Assembly (NCBI RefSeq): GCF_003634555.1
Contig: NZ_RBKS01000001.1
Span: 3,286,001-3,350,000, forward strand
Reading direction: 5' to 3'
Source: Frondihabitans australicus
GTDB taxonomy: Bacteria; Actinomycetota; Actinomycetes; Actinomycetales; Microbacteriaceae
DNA length: 64,000 nt
This document shows, one piece after another, positions 7,623-16,176 of this stretch (its first letter is position 1; each line of letters opens with the position of its first letter). Under the pieces are notes generated by a model. It saw only the letters and a list, made by a program, of their open reading frames with translations. It did no database searches and had not been told where the DNA came from. Made by a program: the position numbers and the translations under genes.

Positions 7623-9506
7623 CTACTGGTGCCGGGAGTCCGGCTCGACCGGGGCGGCGTGCGCACCGTGCGGGTGGTCGGCCACGTGGTGACCGTGCGA
7701 CGGAGACGGCTCGGCAGGATGCGCGGGGTCGGCGGCGTGAGCCCCGTGGCCGGGCGCGTGGCCGGCGGCGGGGGAGCCGGCGGGCTGTGTGCCGGCTCCT
7801 GCGCCCTGAGGCTGCGGCTCGCCGGACGCCGCTGAGGCCGAACCCGGACCACCCGACGCGTCGGCCGCCGAAGCACCGGCGCCAGCCGGAGCCCCCGCAC
7901 CGGCGGGCGCACCGGCGGCACCGCCGGGAGCACCACCCTGAGCCCCGCCACCGTGACCACCGGGCGCACCCGGCACGCCGACCCGCTTGGGCAGAGCGAA
8001 CACCAGGCCGAACGCGACGATCGCGAAGATGACGCTCACGAGCATCGCCTTGGCGGAGGCGTTCCCGAACCCGGTCGCCAGGTTGTCGAGTGCCTGCTGC
8101 TTCACCGCGGCGATCGCCGCCGGCGTAGGAGACGTCGGGGCAGCAGGCTTCGCCACGACAAGCGTCCCGAACAGCACCGACCCGATCACCGCGATGCCCA
8201 CGGCGCTGCCGACCCGCTGCACGGCCGCGATGACAGCCGACGCCGAGCCCGCGTCTCGGCGGTCGACCGTGGCGACGATGAACTGCGCGTTCGGGGCGAT
8301 GAAGAAGCCGTTGCCGATGCCGGCGAAGAACAGCGGCGCGACGAGCATCCAGTTGGTGAGGTCGGTCGCCTTCACGGCGACGAGGATCAGCCACACCGAG
8401 ATCAGCCCGGCGGCGACCAGCGCGGTGCCGATGATCAGCACGGTGCGACCGAGACGCGCGGCGAGTCGCCCGCTCTGCGACGACCCGAGGATCGAGCCGA
8501 CCGCGAACGGGATCGTGACGACGCCCGACTCGAGCGCGGTGTGCGCCAGGCCGGTCTGCCAGAGCAGCGAGATGGTGAAGAAGATGCTCGTGAACGCGGC
8601 GAAGTAGACCAGCGCGAGCACGACTCCGCCGGTGAACTGCGGGTGGCGGAACAGCGCGGGCGGCACGAGGGGGCTGCGACCGACGTGGGCGACGTGCACC
8701 TCCCACAGGCCGAAGACCGCGAGCAGGATCACGCCGAGTGCGATCGTGAGATAGGTCCAGAGCGGCCAGCCGTCCTGCTGCCCCTGAATGAGCGGCACCA
8801 GGATCGCGACGAGGGCGGCCGACACGAGGAACACGCCGAACCAGTCGAGACCCGCGGGCGGGCGGGGCGCGTTCACATCGCGCTTGGGCAGCCAGATCGC
8901 GGCCAGGATCAGCGTGGCCAGGCCGATCGGCAGGTTCACGTAGAAGACGGTGCGCCAGCCGTCCGTGTCGCCGAACGCCTGGATCAGCAGACCGCCGACG
9001 ATGGGGCCGAGCGCCGACGAGACGCCGATGACCGAGCCCATGATCGCGAACGCGCGACCGCGGGCCTGCGGCGGGAACAGCAGCTGGATGAAGGCGGTGA
9101 CGGCGGGCACGAAGATGCCGCCGGCGAGGCCCTGGATCACGCGGAAGATCACCAGCTGCTCGTCGGACTGCGAGATCCCGCAGGCGAACGAGGCGGCGGT
9201 GAAGATCAGGATGCCGGTGAAGTACACCCACTTGTGGCCGATGCGGTCGCCGATCCTGCCCGCGGGGATGAGGGCGAGGCCGAAGGCGAGCGCGTAGCCC
9301 GAGATGATCCACGAGAGGGTCGACTCGGACGCGTTCAGCGACGACTTGATGGTCGGCAGGGCGACGTTGACGATGGTGGTGTCGAGCAGGGCGATGAACA
9401 TGCCCAGGAGCAGGACGACGAGGGCGCGCCAGGCGTGCCCGGGGATCGCGGGTGCGGCCGGCTTCGACGAAGCGGGGGCCGCGCCGCCGACTGTGGCGGT
9501 TGACAT
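7623..9506 (-). CDS. DHA2-type MFS drug exporter with long Gly/Ala/Pro/His-rich tail
   Basis: A 627-residue transporter of the EmrB/QacA (14-helix DHA2) branch of the major facilitator superfamily, expected to expel drugs by proton antiport. Family features include LDTTIVNVALPTI near residue 40, the PAGRIGDRIGHKW loop, and GLAGGIFVPAVTAFIQLLFP. The permease core ends near residue 508 with FALPKRVG. The remaining roughly 118 residues are a low-complexity tail rich in Gly, Ala, Pro and, towards the end, His (SHGHHVADHPHG), which is not part of the family. The PadR gene upstream on the same strand (gap 60 bp) is the likely regulator. AAAGG lies upstream of ATG 9506. Confidence 0.92.
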   Translation of the reverse strand: MSTATVGGAAPASSKPAAPAIPGHAWRALVVLLLGMFIALLDTTIVNVALPTIKSSLNASESTLSWIISGYALAFGLALIPAGRIGDRIGHKWVYFTGILIFTAASFACGISQSDEQLVIFRVIQGLAGGIFVPAVTAFIQLLFPPQARGRAFAIMGSVIGVSSALGPIVGGLLIQAFGDTDGWRTVFYVNLPIGLATLILAAIWLPKRDVNAPRPPAGLDWFGVFLVSAALVAILVPLIQGQQDGWPLWTYLTIALGVILLAVFGLWEVHVAHVGRSPLVPPALFRHPQFTGGVVLALVYFAAFTSIFFTISLLWQTGLAHTALESGVVTIPFAVGSILGSSQSGRLAARLGRTVLIIGTALVAAGLISVWLILVAVKATDLTNWMLVAPLFFAGIGNGFFIAPNAQFIVATVDRRDAGSASAVIAAVQRVGSAVGIAVIGSVLFGTLVVAKPAAPTSPTPAAIAAVKQQALDNLATGFGNASAKAMLVSVIFAIVAFGLVFALPKRVGVPGAPGGHGGGAQGGAPGGAAGAPAGAGAPAGAGASAADASGGPGSASAASGEPQPQGAGAGTQPAGSPAAGHAPGHGAHAADPAHPAEPSPSHGHHVADHPHGAHAAPVEPDSRHQ

Positions 9507-9566
9507 GGTGATGGTGCCTTTCGTTCCGCGCGAGCGCGCGGCAGGGTGGAGCGGAAGGGGAACGGG

Positions 9567-10145
9567 TCAGGGGGTCGCGCGGTCGGGTTCGGGCCGAGCG
9601 CGCTCGTCGGCGACGATCGCCGGGAGGTTCGCCTGGAGGTCGCGCAGCCAGTCGATCTCCGACCGCAGTCGGTGTTCACCGTGGCTGATCACGAAGTCCT
9701 CTCCGAGGCTCAGGTAGGGGCGTGCCCGCTCGTTGTTGGCTCGCATCGTCGCGAGGCGCACCTCGTACGCGTCGATGCGCTCCTGGATCGTACGCGGCAG
9801 CTCGTCGAGCCGCTCGGGGTCGAGCCGCGCGAAGGCCAGGTCGAACGGGTCGGGCCGGTAGGCGATGTCGGCGAGGGTCGACTGGTGCAGGTCGTGCAGC
9901 ACCTCTCGCCCCCGCGACGTGATGGCGTAGACCTGGCGCTCGGGGAAGTTCCCCTCGCGCTCGGTGCGCACCTCGGCGAGCAGCCCGTCGGCCGCCAGCC
10001 TCTTGATGGCGCCGTACAGGGCGCCGACACTGACGTCGGTCCAGAGTGAGATGCGCTCCTGTTCGGCCTGGAGGCGCAGCTGGTGCCCGTGCATCTCCCC
10101 GTAGCGCTCAAAGGCGTCGAGAATGAACAGGCGAATGGACGACAT
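9567..10145 (-). CDS. PadR family transcriptional regulator
   Basis: The 192-residue protein has the PadR winged helix at about 1-85, with LFILDAFERYGEMHGHQL, VSVGALYGAIKRLAADGLL and the wing ERQVYAITSRGREVL. A C-terminal helical dimerisation region (PadR_C-like) follows. PadR proteins commonly repress a neighbouring MFS exporter and respond to its toxic substrate, which matches the gene order here (padR then exporter, same strand). An inverted repeat lies immediately upstream of its start codon. Confidence 0.92.
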   Translation of the reverse strand: MSSIRLFILDAFERYGEMHGHQLRLQAEQERISLWTDVSVGALYGAIKRLAADGLLAEVRTEREGNFPERQVYAITSRGREVLHDLHQSTLADIAYRPDPFDLAFARLDPERLDELPRTIQERIDAYEVRLATMRANNERARPYLSLGEDFVISHGEHRLRSEIDWLRDLQANLPAIVADERARPEPDRATP

Positions 10146-10147
10146 GC

Positions 10148-10169
10148 GACTACTCTCGCATAAGTAGTC
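10148..10169 (-). promoter_or_regulatory. Inverted repeat upstream of padR, candidate operator
   Basis: GACTAC (10148-10153) and GTAGTC (10164-10169) form a 22-bp dyad with a 10-nt A/T-containing centre that ends 3 bp before the padR start codon. TTGACC lies a little further upstream on the minus strand and could be a -35 box. The position suggests autoregulation by the PadR protein. That is inferred from position only. Confidence 0.5.
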
Positions 10170-10217
10170 TCACGTGGTCAAGTCATGGGCGCAGGAGCCG
10201 CGCCAGACCCCGTCGCC

Positions 10218-10544
10218 CTAGACGGCACCCCGCGCCGCACGGTCCGCCCGCACCACCCCGAACGCGATGAGCGCGAGCATCAGAATGATGACGACCGCGA
10301 GGACCCCGCCCGACCCCGGGCGGTACAGCACCACGAAGCCGCCCGCCGCCGCGATCACCCCGGCGATCGTCATGGGCAGCAGGGCGGCGAGGTGGCCTGC
10401 CTCCCAGGCGGACTGGGAGGCGAGCAGCGACGGGATCCTGATGCCGGCCACCGTGTTGAGGCGGAGGATGCCGCCGGCCGCGGCGACGGTGGTGCCGACG
10501 ATGGCGACGGCGACGACGAACAGGACGATGGCGGCGATGATCAC
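10218..10544 (-). CDS. SdpI-like small membrane protein
   Basis: A 108-residue protein with three hydrophobic segments (about 1-25, 45-70, 80-100). The segment NTVAGIRIPSLLASQSAWEAGH between helices 1 and 2 matches the SdpI family pattern (GxRxP.....S...W...H). In Bacillus, SdpI gives immunity to the SdpC toxin. Most actinobacterial homologues have no known role. GTG 10544 is chosen because it begins directly before the first membrane helix. Translation from 10595 would add an unrelated Arg-rich leader. Confidence 0.7.
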   Translation of the reverse strand: MIIAAIVLFVVAVAIVGTTVAAAGGILRLNTVAGIRIPSLLASQSAWEAGHLAALLPMTIAGVIAAAGGFVVLYRPGSGGVLAVVIILMLALIAFGVVRADRAARGAV

Positions 10545-10668
10545 CGAGCAATCGTAGCCAGCGCCGACGCGCGCGGCCGCCCGACGCCGAGACACCCCCG
10601 GCCCGACGGTCTCGGGCCGGGTGAGGCCCGATCGCGTCGGATCGAGGGTGTCTGGGAGTGGCGAGCCG

Positions 10669-11997
10669 CTAGCCGAGGTCGGACAGGAAGCGGTTCGTGT
10701 ACTCGAGGGCGGTCGTGCCGCTCATCGAGTTGCAGGTCGCCGACGCGGTGGTCTGCGCGGTCGGGCACGGAGTGTCGCGGTCGAGCGACCAGTAGTGGAC
10801 TCCGGCCAGGCCGTTCGCCTTGGCGAACGACACGATCGTGTCGACGTCGGCGAGCGAGACGACGTTGCTCGACGAGTCGTTGACGCCGATCATCGGGGTC
10901 AGCTCGATCTTCGAGTACGGCGTGCCGTAGGTGTGCTGGAGGTTCTCGGCCGCCTGGATCGCCGACTGGCCCATCTCGCAGACGCCGTTCGACACGACGC
11001 AGACGCTCGGGGTGCCGGCGCCGTAGTCCATCGTCATGAGGTCGATCGTGTAGTTCGTGAGGCTCGACGACTGGATCGCCTTCATCACGGTGCCACCGGT
11101 CGAGTTGAGGCCGCCGTACGAGCCGTCCGACGCGGCGAGGGTCGCCAGCGTGAACGAGAAGCGCAGGTTCGGGTAGGTCGCCTGAGCGCCGGCCGCCGCG
11201 TTCACGAGGTTCGAGATGTCGGAGGCCGTCTGGCCCGACTCGATGTCGAAGTCGATGCCCACGAGGTGGTTCGACGAGTAGCGCTGGATGAAGCTGTCCA
11301 TCGCCGCCGTCGAGCCGCAGGTGAACGAGCCGGCCGCGCCGCCGGTCGAGACGACGTAGTCGACGCCGGCCGCGTCGAGGGCGGGGACGTTGGCCGCGGC
11401 GAAGTCGGCGCCGGCGACGCCGCCCCAGTTCTCCGAGCCGCAGGTGCCGGTCGCGAACGCGAGCGAGATGCCCTTGAGATTCGGCTCGGCGGTGGCCACG
11501 AGGCTGTTCGAGCCGCCGACGACCGGGATCGTGGTGCCGGTGACGGCGGTCTGCATGACGTCGGTGTTCCAGTTGAGGCTCGACGTGACGTCCTTGTAGG
11601 GGCTGAAGAAGGTGCCGCTGATCGAGCCGGTCGCACCGGTGCCGGTCGAGCCGCCGGATCCTGTGCCCGTGCCGGTCCCCGTGCCCGTGCCCGTGCCGGT
11701 CCCGGTCGACCCGGAGCCCGAACACGCCCCGCTGTTCGTCCACGGGAGCCCGCTGCCGGTCGGCCCGGAGTTCGTGGCGGGGTCGTTGCCCTGCGTCCAC
11801 CAGTTCGCCGTGTAGTTCGTGCCGTTCTCGCTGACGGTCGCGCCGCCCGAGTAGGCCGTCGACGCGCTCCACGCGGTGGCGCACGACGGGGTGTCGGCGT
11901 TCGCGACGCTCGCCCCGACCCCGGCGAGCGACGCCCCCACGACGCCCGCGGCCACGGCGGCGAAGCCGAGCCCTCTGCTGATCCTGCTGGTCTTCAT
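10669..11997 (-). CDS. Secreted GH18 chitinase with N-terminal carbohydrate-binding module
   Basis: The 442-residue precursor begins with a signal peptide (Lys/Arg start, hydrophobic core, cleavage near ASVANA-DTP). A CBM5/12-like module of about 50 residues follows (CATAWSASTAYSGGATVS, with NYTANWWTQGNDP), flanked by Cys. A Gly-Thr repeat linker of about 30 residues follows. The GH18 barrel starts at FFSPYKDV and carries the catalytic signature GIDFDIES (DxDxE). GH18 enzymes hydrolyse chitin with retention of configuration. ATG 11997 has GGAGG 7 nt upstream. A run of GTTT repeats lies in the 5' region near 12070-12090. The linker DNA is a pure GT/GC repeat and may vary in length. Confidence 0.93.
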   Translation of the reverse strand: MKTSRISRGLGFAAVAAGVVGASLAGVGASVANADTPSCATAWSASTAYSGGATVSENGTNYTANWWTQGNDPATNSGPTGSGLPWTNSGACSGSGSTGTGTGTGTGTGTGTGSGGSTGTGATGSISGTFFSPYKDVTSSLNWNTDVMQTAVTGTTIPVVGGSNSLVATAEPNLKGISLAFATGTCGSENWGGVAGADFAAANVPALDAAGVDYVVSTGGAAGSFTCGSTAAMDSFIQRYSSNHLVGIDFDIESGQTASDISNLVNAAAGAQATYPNLRFSFTLATLAASDGSYGGLNSTGGTVMKAIQSSSLTNYTIDLMTMDYGAGTPSVCVVSNGVCEMGQSAIQAAENLQHTYGTPYSKIELTPMIGVNDSSSNVVSLADVDTIVSFAKANGLAGVHYWSLDRDTPCPTAQTTASATCNSMSGTTALEYTNRFLSDLG

Positions 11998-12214
11998 CCG
12001 ATCCTCCGTTTCGGCCCGGGCACGGTGCCCGGTGCCAGTGAGAAGCCCTTCCATACCCGAATATGTAAGGGAGACAAACAAACAAACACTGGACAGACCG
12101 TACTGCCCCGTTCGGGGGTCACGGAAGAGGGCCGCGACGCGTTAAGCGCGCGACGTGCGCAATCCGGCTAAGGCGAATCCGGCCGCAGGATCGCCGACAC
12201 CCGCCCGGCGACAG

Positions 12215-13243
12215 CTAGGCGCGGCGGTTCTTGACCAGCGCCTCCGCGTACGACGCGTACCACTGGCCGGCCTTCGGGCCGCCGTTGCAGGTGCCGTCGC
12301 TGACGCCGGGGGACTTGATCCAGAGGAGAGCGTCGAGCCCCGTCGTGCCGGCCGACACGTGGGGCGCCTGGCCGAGGCCCGTGCCCTCGGGGTTGCACCA
12401 GGTGCCCTTCCAGCCCTGGCCGTTGCGCGAGACGTCGATGACGTACTTCGCGCCGCCGGTGAGGTTCGACACCTTCTCGGCGTAGGCGCGCTCGTCGTCG
12501 ACCGGGTAGAAGCTCGCGACGTTCGTGAAGAAGCCGCGGGCGTACCGGATGCCGGCCTTCTTCAGCCGGCTCGCCATCTCGGCGGGCTGCACCCAGTGCG
12601 AGTTCCCGGCGTCGAGGTAGGCGGGGATGCCCGCGTCGTGGAGCTCCTTCACCGACTGCCGGATCAGGGGAATGCGGGTGTCGGTCTGCGACGGGCAGTT
12701 GCTCAGCATCGCCAGAGAGTCGGGCTCGACGATGACGGCGGAGTGCTCGCCCCGCTTCTCGCCCCGGGCCAGGGCCCTGGTGACGGCCTTCATCCAGGTC
12801 GGGTACTCGGCCGTGCTGAAGCCGCCGGCCGAGAAGTCGCCGCAGTCGCGGTTCGGGATCGCGTAGGTGACGAAGACGGCGGTCTTGCCCTGCTTCTTGG
12901 CGGCGGCCAGGTTCGCTGCGACGACCGCGCCGACCTTCTTCGCCGAGTACTGGTCGCCGAGCCAGATCGACACCGGCGTCTCGGCGATCGCGGCCGCGGC
13001 CTTCGACGCGGACTCCTGGCCGTCGGCCGCGAGTCGCACCGCGGCCTGGTGCGCGAGGCTGTCGGCCTGAAGGTAGAGCCCGCCCGGGAACACCTTCGTG
13101 TTGGGTTCGGTGCGGAGAGTCATCGGCGTCTTCGTGTCGGTCGGGGTCGTTCCCGTGCATCCTGCGACCAGGAGGGCGACCGCGGCGACGGCGGCCGACA
13201 CCGCGACGAGGCGGCGGGTACGGCGGGCGTGGTGGTGAGTCAT
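12215..13243 (-). CDS. GH6 family glycosidase (cellulase type), lipoprotein
   Basis: A 342-residue GH6 enzyme, the family of endoglucanases and cellobiohydrolases that cut beta-1,4-glucan with inversion. A lipoprotein signal ends at the lipobox LLVAGC. Catalytic-domain landmarks are PVSIWLGDQY, the first active-site Asp region PNRDCGDFSAGG, the conserved VEPDSLA with the likely proton-donor Asp, YLDAGNSHW, and the late WCNPEGTGLG and DALLWIKSPGVSDGTC. The length is that of a bare catalytic domain. A second, signal-peptide-bearing paralogue lies at 49807-50829. GGAG precedes ATG 13243. Confidence 0.93.
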   Translation of the reverse strand: MTHHHARRTRRLVAVSAAVAAVALLVAGCTGTTPTDTKTPMTLRTEPNTKVFPGGLYLQADSLAHQAAVRLAADGQESASKAAAAIAETPVSIWLGDQYSAKKVGAVVAANLAAAKKQGKTAVFVTYAIPNRDCGDFSAGGFSTAEYPTWMKAVTRALARGEKRGEHSAVIVEPDSLAMLSNCPSQTDTRIPLIRQSVKELHDAGIPAYLDAGNSHWVQPAEMASRLKKAGIRYARGFFTNVASFYPVDDERAYAEKVSNLTGGAKYVIDVSRNGQGWKGTWCNPEGTGLGQAPHVSAGTTGLDALLWIKSPGVSDGTCNGGPKAGQWYASYAEALVKNRRA

Positions 13244-13360
13244 CGCGGCTCCGATCGGCGAAGAGGGGCAGTCGCGCCCTGCTTCGCACGCGCGCCCAGT
13301 CCATCACGGCCGTGCCCGCCGGGGCAACGTCCGCTCAGAAGGTCCGCAGGTAGGCGTCGA

Positions 13361-14611
13361 TCACGGAGGGCCGGTGAGCCACATCGTCACCACGCAGGTG
13401 ACCTGCAGGGCCATGCCCGAGAACAGCACCAGCCGCCGGATCGCCGTGCTGTGCGTGATGCTGTCGACCGACACCAGCGGAGCGAGGGGCATCAGGAGCC
13501 GCGGCAGGCTCTCCTGCGGCAGGAACACCGCGAAGAGGTACAGCGCGTACGAGACGACGTACGCGCGGATCCCGGTGCCGAGCCGGCGCAGCGACGGCTT
13601 GCGCATGCCCCAGACGAACAGGCCCACGATCGCGAGGACCACGAAGACGCCCGCCCAGCCGAGGAAGTGCGTCGCCATGATGAACCAGGGCGTGAGCGGC
13701 ACGAACTTCGGCGTGTAGCCGAGCACGTCGCGCCACCACGACATCTCCGTCTGCAGGTACGCGCCGGCGTGGCCGGTGGCGGCCGCGGCGATGAGGGGCC
13801 AGGCGAACCCGGCGGCGGCTATCGCGAGGCCGGCGATCACGGCGCGGACGCGCTCGGCAGGGGGGAACCCCTCGCGATCCTGCACGTAGCGCTGCACCAC
13901 CACGATGCCGAGGGCGAGCGCCAGCACGAGGGCGCCCGGCTTCGTGAACGCCGCCAGGACGCCGCACCAGAGCAGCATCTCGTACCGGCGGGTCAGCATC
14001 GCCCAGGTGCCGGCGAAGAGGAAGAACAGGAACATGCTCTCGGCGTAGCCCACCTCGAGCACGAAGCCGACGGCACCGAAGCAGAAGAACGTGGTGCCCC
14101 AGAGCGCTCCGAGCTCGTCGACGCGCAGCCGGAGCAGGCGGTACAGCATCAGGGCGGCGAGCGCGCCGAAGGCCGTGGCGACGCCGACCGCGACGCCGCC
14201 GGTGTCCCAGCCGGTCATCTGGGCGAGGATCCGCACCGTCCACGGGAACGCCGGCAGGAACGCCCAGCCGTTCTTCTCGACGTGCCCGGCGGCGTCGATC
14301 GCGAGCGTCGTCGGATAGCCGTGCTGGGCGATGTTCGTGTAGAAGCGGGCGTCCCAGACGTTGAGGAAGCCGAAGAAGCCGTGCGTGGGGTCCTGGTCGA
14401 CGTAGCCGTTCGCCCAGCGGCCCGGGTTCGCCGACGCGATGCGGTACATGACGAACAGCAGGATCGTCGAGAACACCCTCGAGGCCGCGTACACGCCGAG
14501 CACCGCGCTCCACCACGGCAGCCGCTGCGCCCAGGTGAGCAGGCGCAACGGAGACGGGGTCGGCGCGAGGGCGACGGGGGTCGTCGCGGTCGCGGGGCTC
14601 CAGCTCGGCAC
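13361..14611 (-). CDS. Polytopic membrane glycosyltransferase (PIG-V-like mannosyltransferase)
   Basis: A 416-residue protein with about nine to ten membrane helices. It looks like the actinobacterial relatives of PIG-V mannosyltransferases: an early luminal loop with FLNVWDARFYTNIAQHGYP (conserved WDA.+Y..IA..GY), NGWAFLPAFPW, then GYAESMFLFFLF. Such enzymes use a polyprenyl-phosphate sugar donor to glycosylate lipids or proteins outside the membrane. The acceptor here is unknown. It begins with GTG at 14611. Confidence 0.8.
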   Translation of the reverse strand: MPSWSPATATTPVALAPTPSPLRLLTWAQRLPWWSAVLGVYAASRVFSTILLFVMYRIASANPGRWANGYVDQDPTHGFFGFLNVWDARFYTNIAQHGYPTTLAIDAAGHVEKNGWAFLPAFPWTVRILAQMTGWDTGGVAVGVATAFGALAALMLYRLLRLRVDELGALWGTTFFCFGAVGFVLEVGYAESMFLFFLFAGTWAMLTRRYEMLLWCGVLAAFTKPGALVLALALGIVVVQRYVQDREGFPPAERVRAVIAGLAIAAAGFAWPLIAAAATGHAGAYLQTEMSWWRDVLGYTPKFVPLTPWFIMATHFLGWAGVFVVLAIVGLFVWGMRKPSLRRLGTGIRAYVVSYALYLFAVFLPQESLPRLLMPLAPLVSVDSITHSTAIRRLVLFSGMALQVTCVVTMWLTGPP

Positions 14612-14680
14612 GAAGACAAGTATTCACGCGAACCTGAGCGTTGCGCGCGGGGCACTTGTGCCCGTCGGTGGGCGCCGCGC

Positions 14681-15043
14681 CTACCGCCGACGGCGGAAGA
14701 GCCGCCGCAGCCGCCGCTCGAGCGCGTCCGTCATGCCGTTCGAGTAGTCGGTGATCTCGCCGACGCCCTGCATGCTGGTCAGCGACGGCAGCGACGCCTG
14801 GATCGAGTACGTGCGCGCCGCCTGCGGGGTCTCGAATGCCAGGTCGAGCTCCACTGCGGCGGCCCGCAGGAGCCGCAGAGACTCCTCCGGCGTGGCGTCC
14901 GGGCTGACGGCCAGCAGCTCGAGGCTCGGCGAGCGGACGCCCTGCGACAGCCAGAGCTCGGCGCGGGTGGAGAGGTCGTCGGTCTGGGCGAGCCCCAGCA
15001 TCCTGCGCGCCTCGGCGAGCCTGATCTCGTCGAACGCGCCCAT
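14681..15043 (-). CDS. Hypothetical protein, 120 aa
   Basis: I do not recognise this family. The protein is soluble, with a helical N-terminus (MGAFDEIRLAEARRMLG), a central conserved-looking AARTYSIQASLPSLTSM and an Arg-rich end (RRLRRLFRRRR). A TACCGT box ends 7 nt before ATG 15043, which suggests a leaderless message, although GAGGG could also act as a ribosome site. It is convergent with nothing and shares an orientation with the mannosyltransferase gene downstream. Confidence 0.7.
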   Translation of the reverse strand: MGAFDEIRLAEARRMLGLAQTDDLSTRAELWLSQGVRSPSLELLAVSPDATPEESLRLLRAAAVELDLAFETPQAARTYSIQASLPSLTSMQGVGEITDYSNGMTDALERRLRRLFRRRR

Positions 15044-15193
15044 GCCCTCGACGGTAGCGCGCGGTCGCTTCGCGGACCCGGAAATCCCGCACGCGGCGGA
15101 GCCTCGGCGCCGAGCGACCCGGCGAGGCCCCAGGTTCGCGGGAGGTAAACTCGATCGTCCCCACCACGCCCAGAGAGAGCACAGAGCAGCACT

Positions 15194-15856
15194 GTGACGG
15201 CCATTCAGCACGACGCGGAGTCCTCCTCGCGCTACTGGCCCGTCCCCATCCTGCGGGCGATCCCGCTGCTCGTCCTCGGCATGGTGACCACCTTCGTGAG
15301 CGACCACTCGCCGAACATCGGGCTCGCGACGTTCGGCGGCACCACGCTCGCGGGCGGGCTCCTGCTCGCGGGCGGCACCTACCGCTGGCTCGACGACCGC
15401 GCGAGCCGCCTGCTCTTCTTCGTGCAGGCCGGCGTGAGCGTCGTCTTCGGCGGGCTGGCGCTCGCCTTCGTCGGCGGCGGCCTCGTGACCCTCGTCGCCC
15501 TGGTGACCGGCTGGGCCGTCATCACCGGCGCCCTCGAGCTCGTCTCGGGCCTGCGGCGTCGCCGTCGCAGCGCCCTCGCGCGCGACTGGACCCTGCTCGG
15601 CGCGGCGACGCTCGTGCTGGCCCTCGTCTACATCCTGACCCCCACCGACTACGCCAAGCCGTTCGGCGGCATCGAGCACGTCCCGGGCACCCTCACCTCG
15701 TCGACGATCCTCGTCGGCATCGTCGGGGCCTACGGCGCGCTCGTGGGCGTCTTCCTCGTCATCCAGGGCCTCTCGCTGAAGTGGCAGACCGGCACGGCCG
15801 AGTCACTGCCCGTCGAGGCCGACAGCAACCCCATCGACGGAGCACACCGGCCATGA
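15194..15856 (+). CDS. HdeD/DUF308-like membrane protein
   Basis: A 220-residue protein with about six hydrophobic segments in three pairs, as in HdeD/DUF308 proteins (repeated two-helix units, Gly-rich turns such as GGLALAFVGGG and GWAVITGALELVSGLRRRR). The function in actinobacteria is unknown. It starts with GTG, and its stop overlaps the next start as ATGA, so the two genes are translationally coupled. Confidence 0.75.
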   Translation: MTAIQHDAESSSRYWPVPILRAIPLLVLGMVTTFVSDHSPNIGLATFGGTTLAGGLLLAGGTYRWLDDRASRLLFFVQAGVSVVFGGLALAFVGGGLVTLVALVTGWAVITGALELVSGLRRRRRSALARDWTLLGAATLVLALVYILTPTDYAKPFGGIEHVPGTLTSSTILVGIVGAYGALVGVFLVIQGLSLKWQTGTAESLPVEADSNPIDGAHRP

Positions 15857-16137
15857 GCACCAACCCCACCCGCCACGAGCGCCTCCGCCCCCTCGAGCTC
15901 CTGATCATGGCGGCGGTCTTCGGCCTCTTCACCGGCCTGATCGTGCTCATGGCGACGCGTCAGCCGATCCTGTCGGCCATCTTCTGCGGCGTGGCGTTCA
16001 TCGTCGCGCTCGTCGTGCTCGCGATGCTGTCGCTCGCGGCGAAGCCGAGCGACGCCGAGCAGCACGAGGTCACCGACGCGAACGGTCGCGTCAAGGGCCT
16101 GCTCGAAGACCGCGACGACCTGCCGCGCGGCCACTAG
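15853..16137 (+). CDS. Small two-helix membrane protein
   Basis: A 94-residue protein with two membrane helices (about 17-35 and 40-62) and a charged C-terminal tail. It starts inside the ATGA overlap with the HdeD-like gene, so the products are probably made together. I do not recognise a named family. Confidence 0.75.
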   Translation: MSTNPTRHERLRPLELLIMAAVFGLFTGLIVLMATRQPILSAIFCGVAFIVALVVLAMLSLAAKPSDAEQHEVTDANGRVKGLLEDRDDLPRGH

Positions 16138-16176
16138 GCCCGGGGCTCGGAACTCCTAGGGCTCGGGGCCCAGGCC

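Noticed and set aside
7022-8032. Plus-strand frame through the GC-rich repeats and the palindrome
   Set aside because: Composition is almost only Arg, Pro, Ala and Ser. It overlaps the real NlpC/P60 and MFS genes and has no ribosome site.
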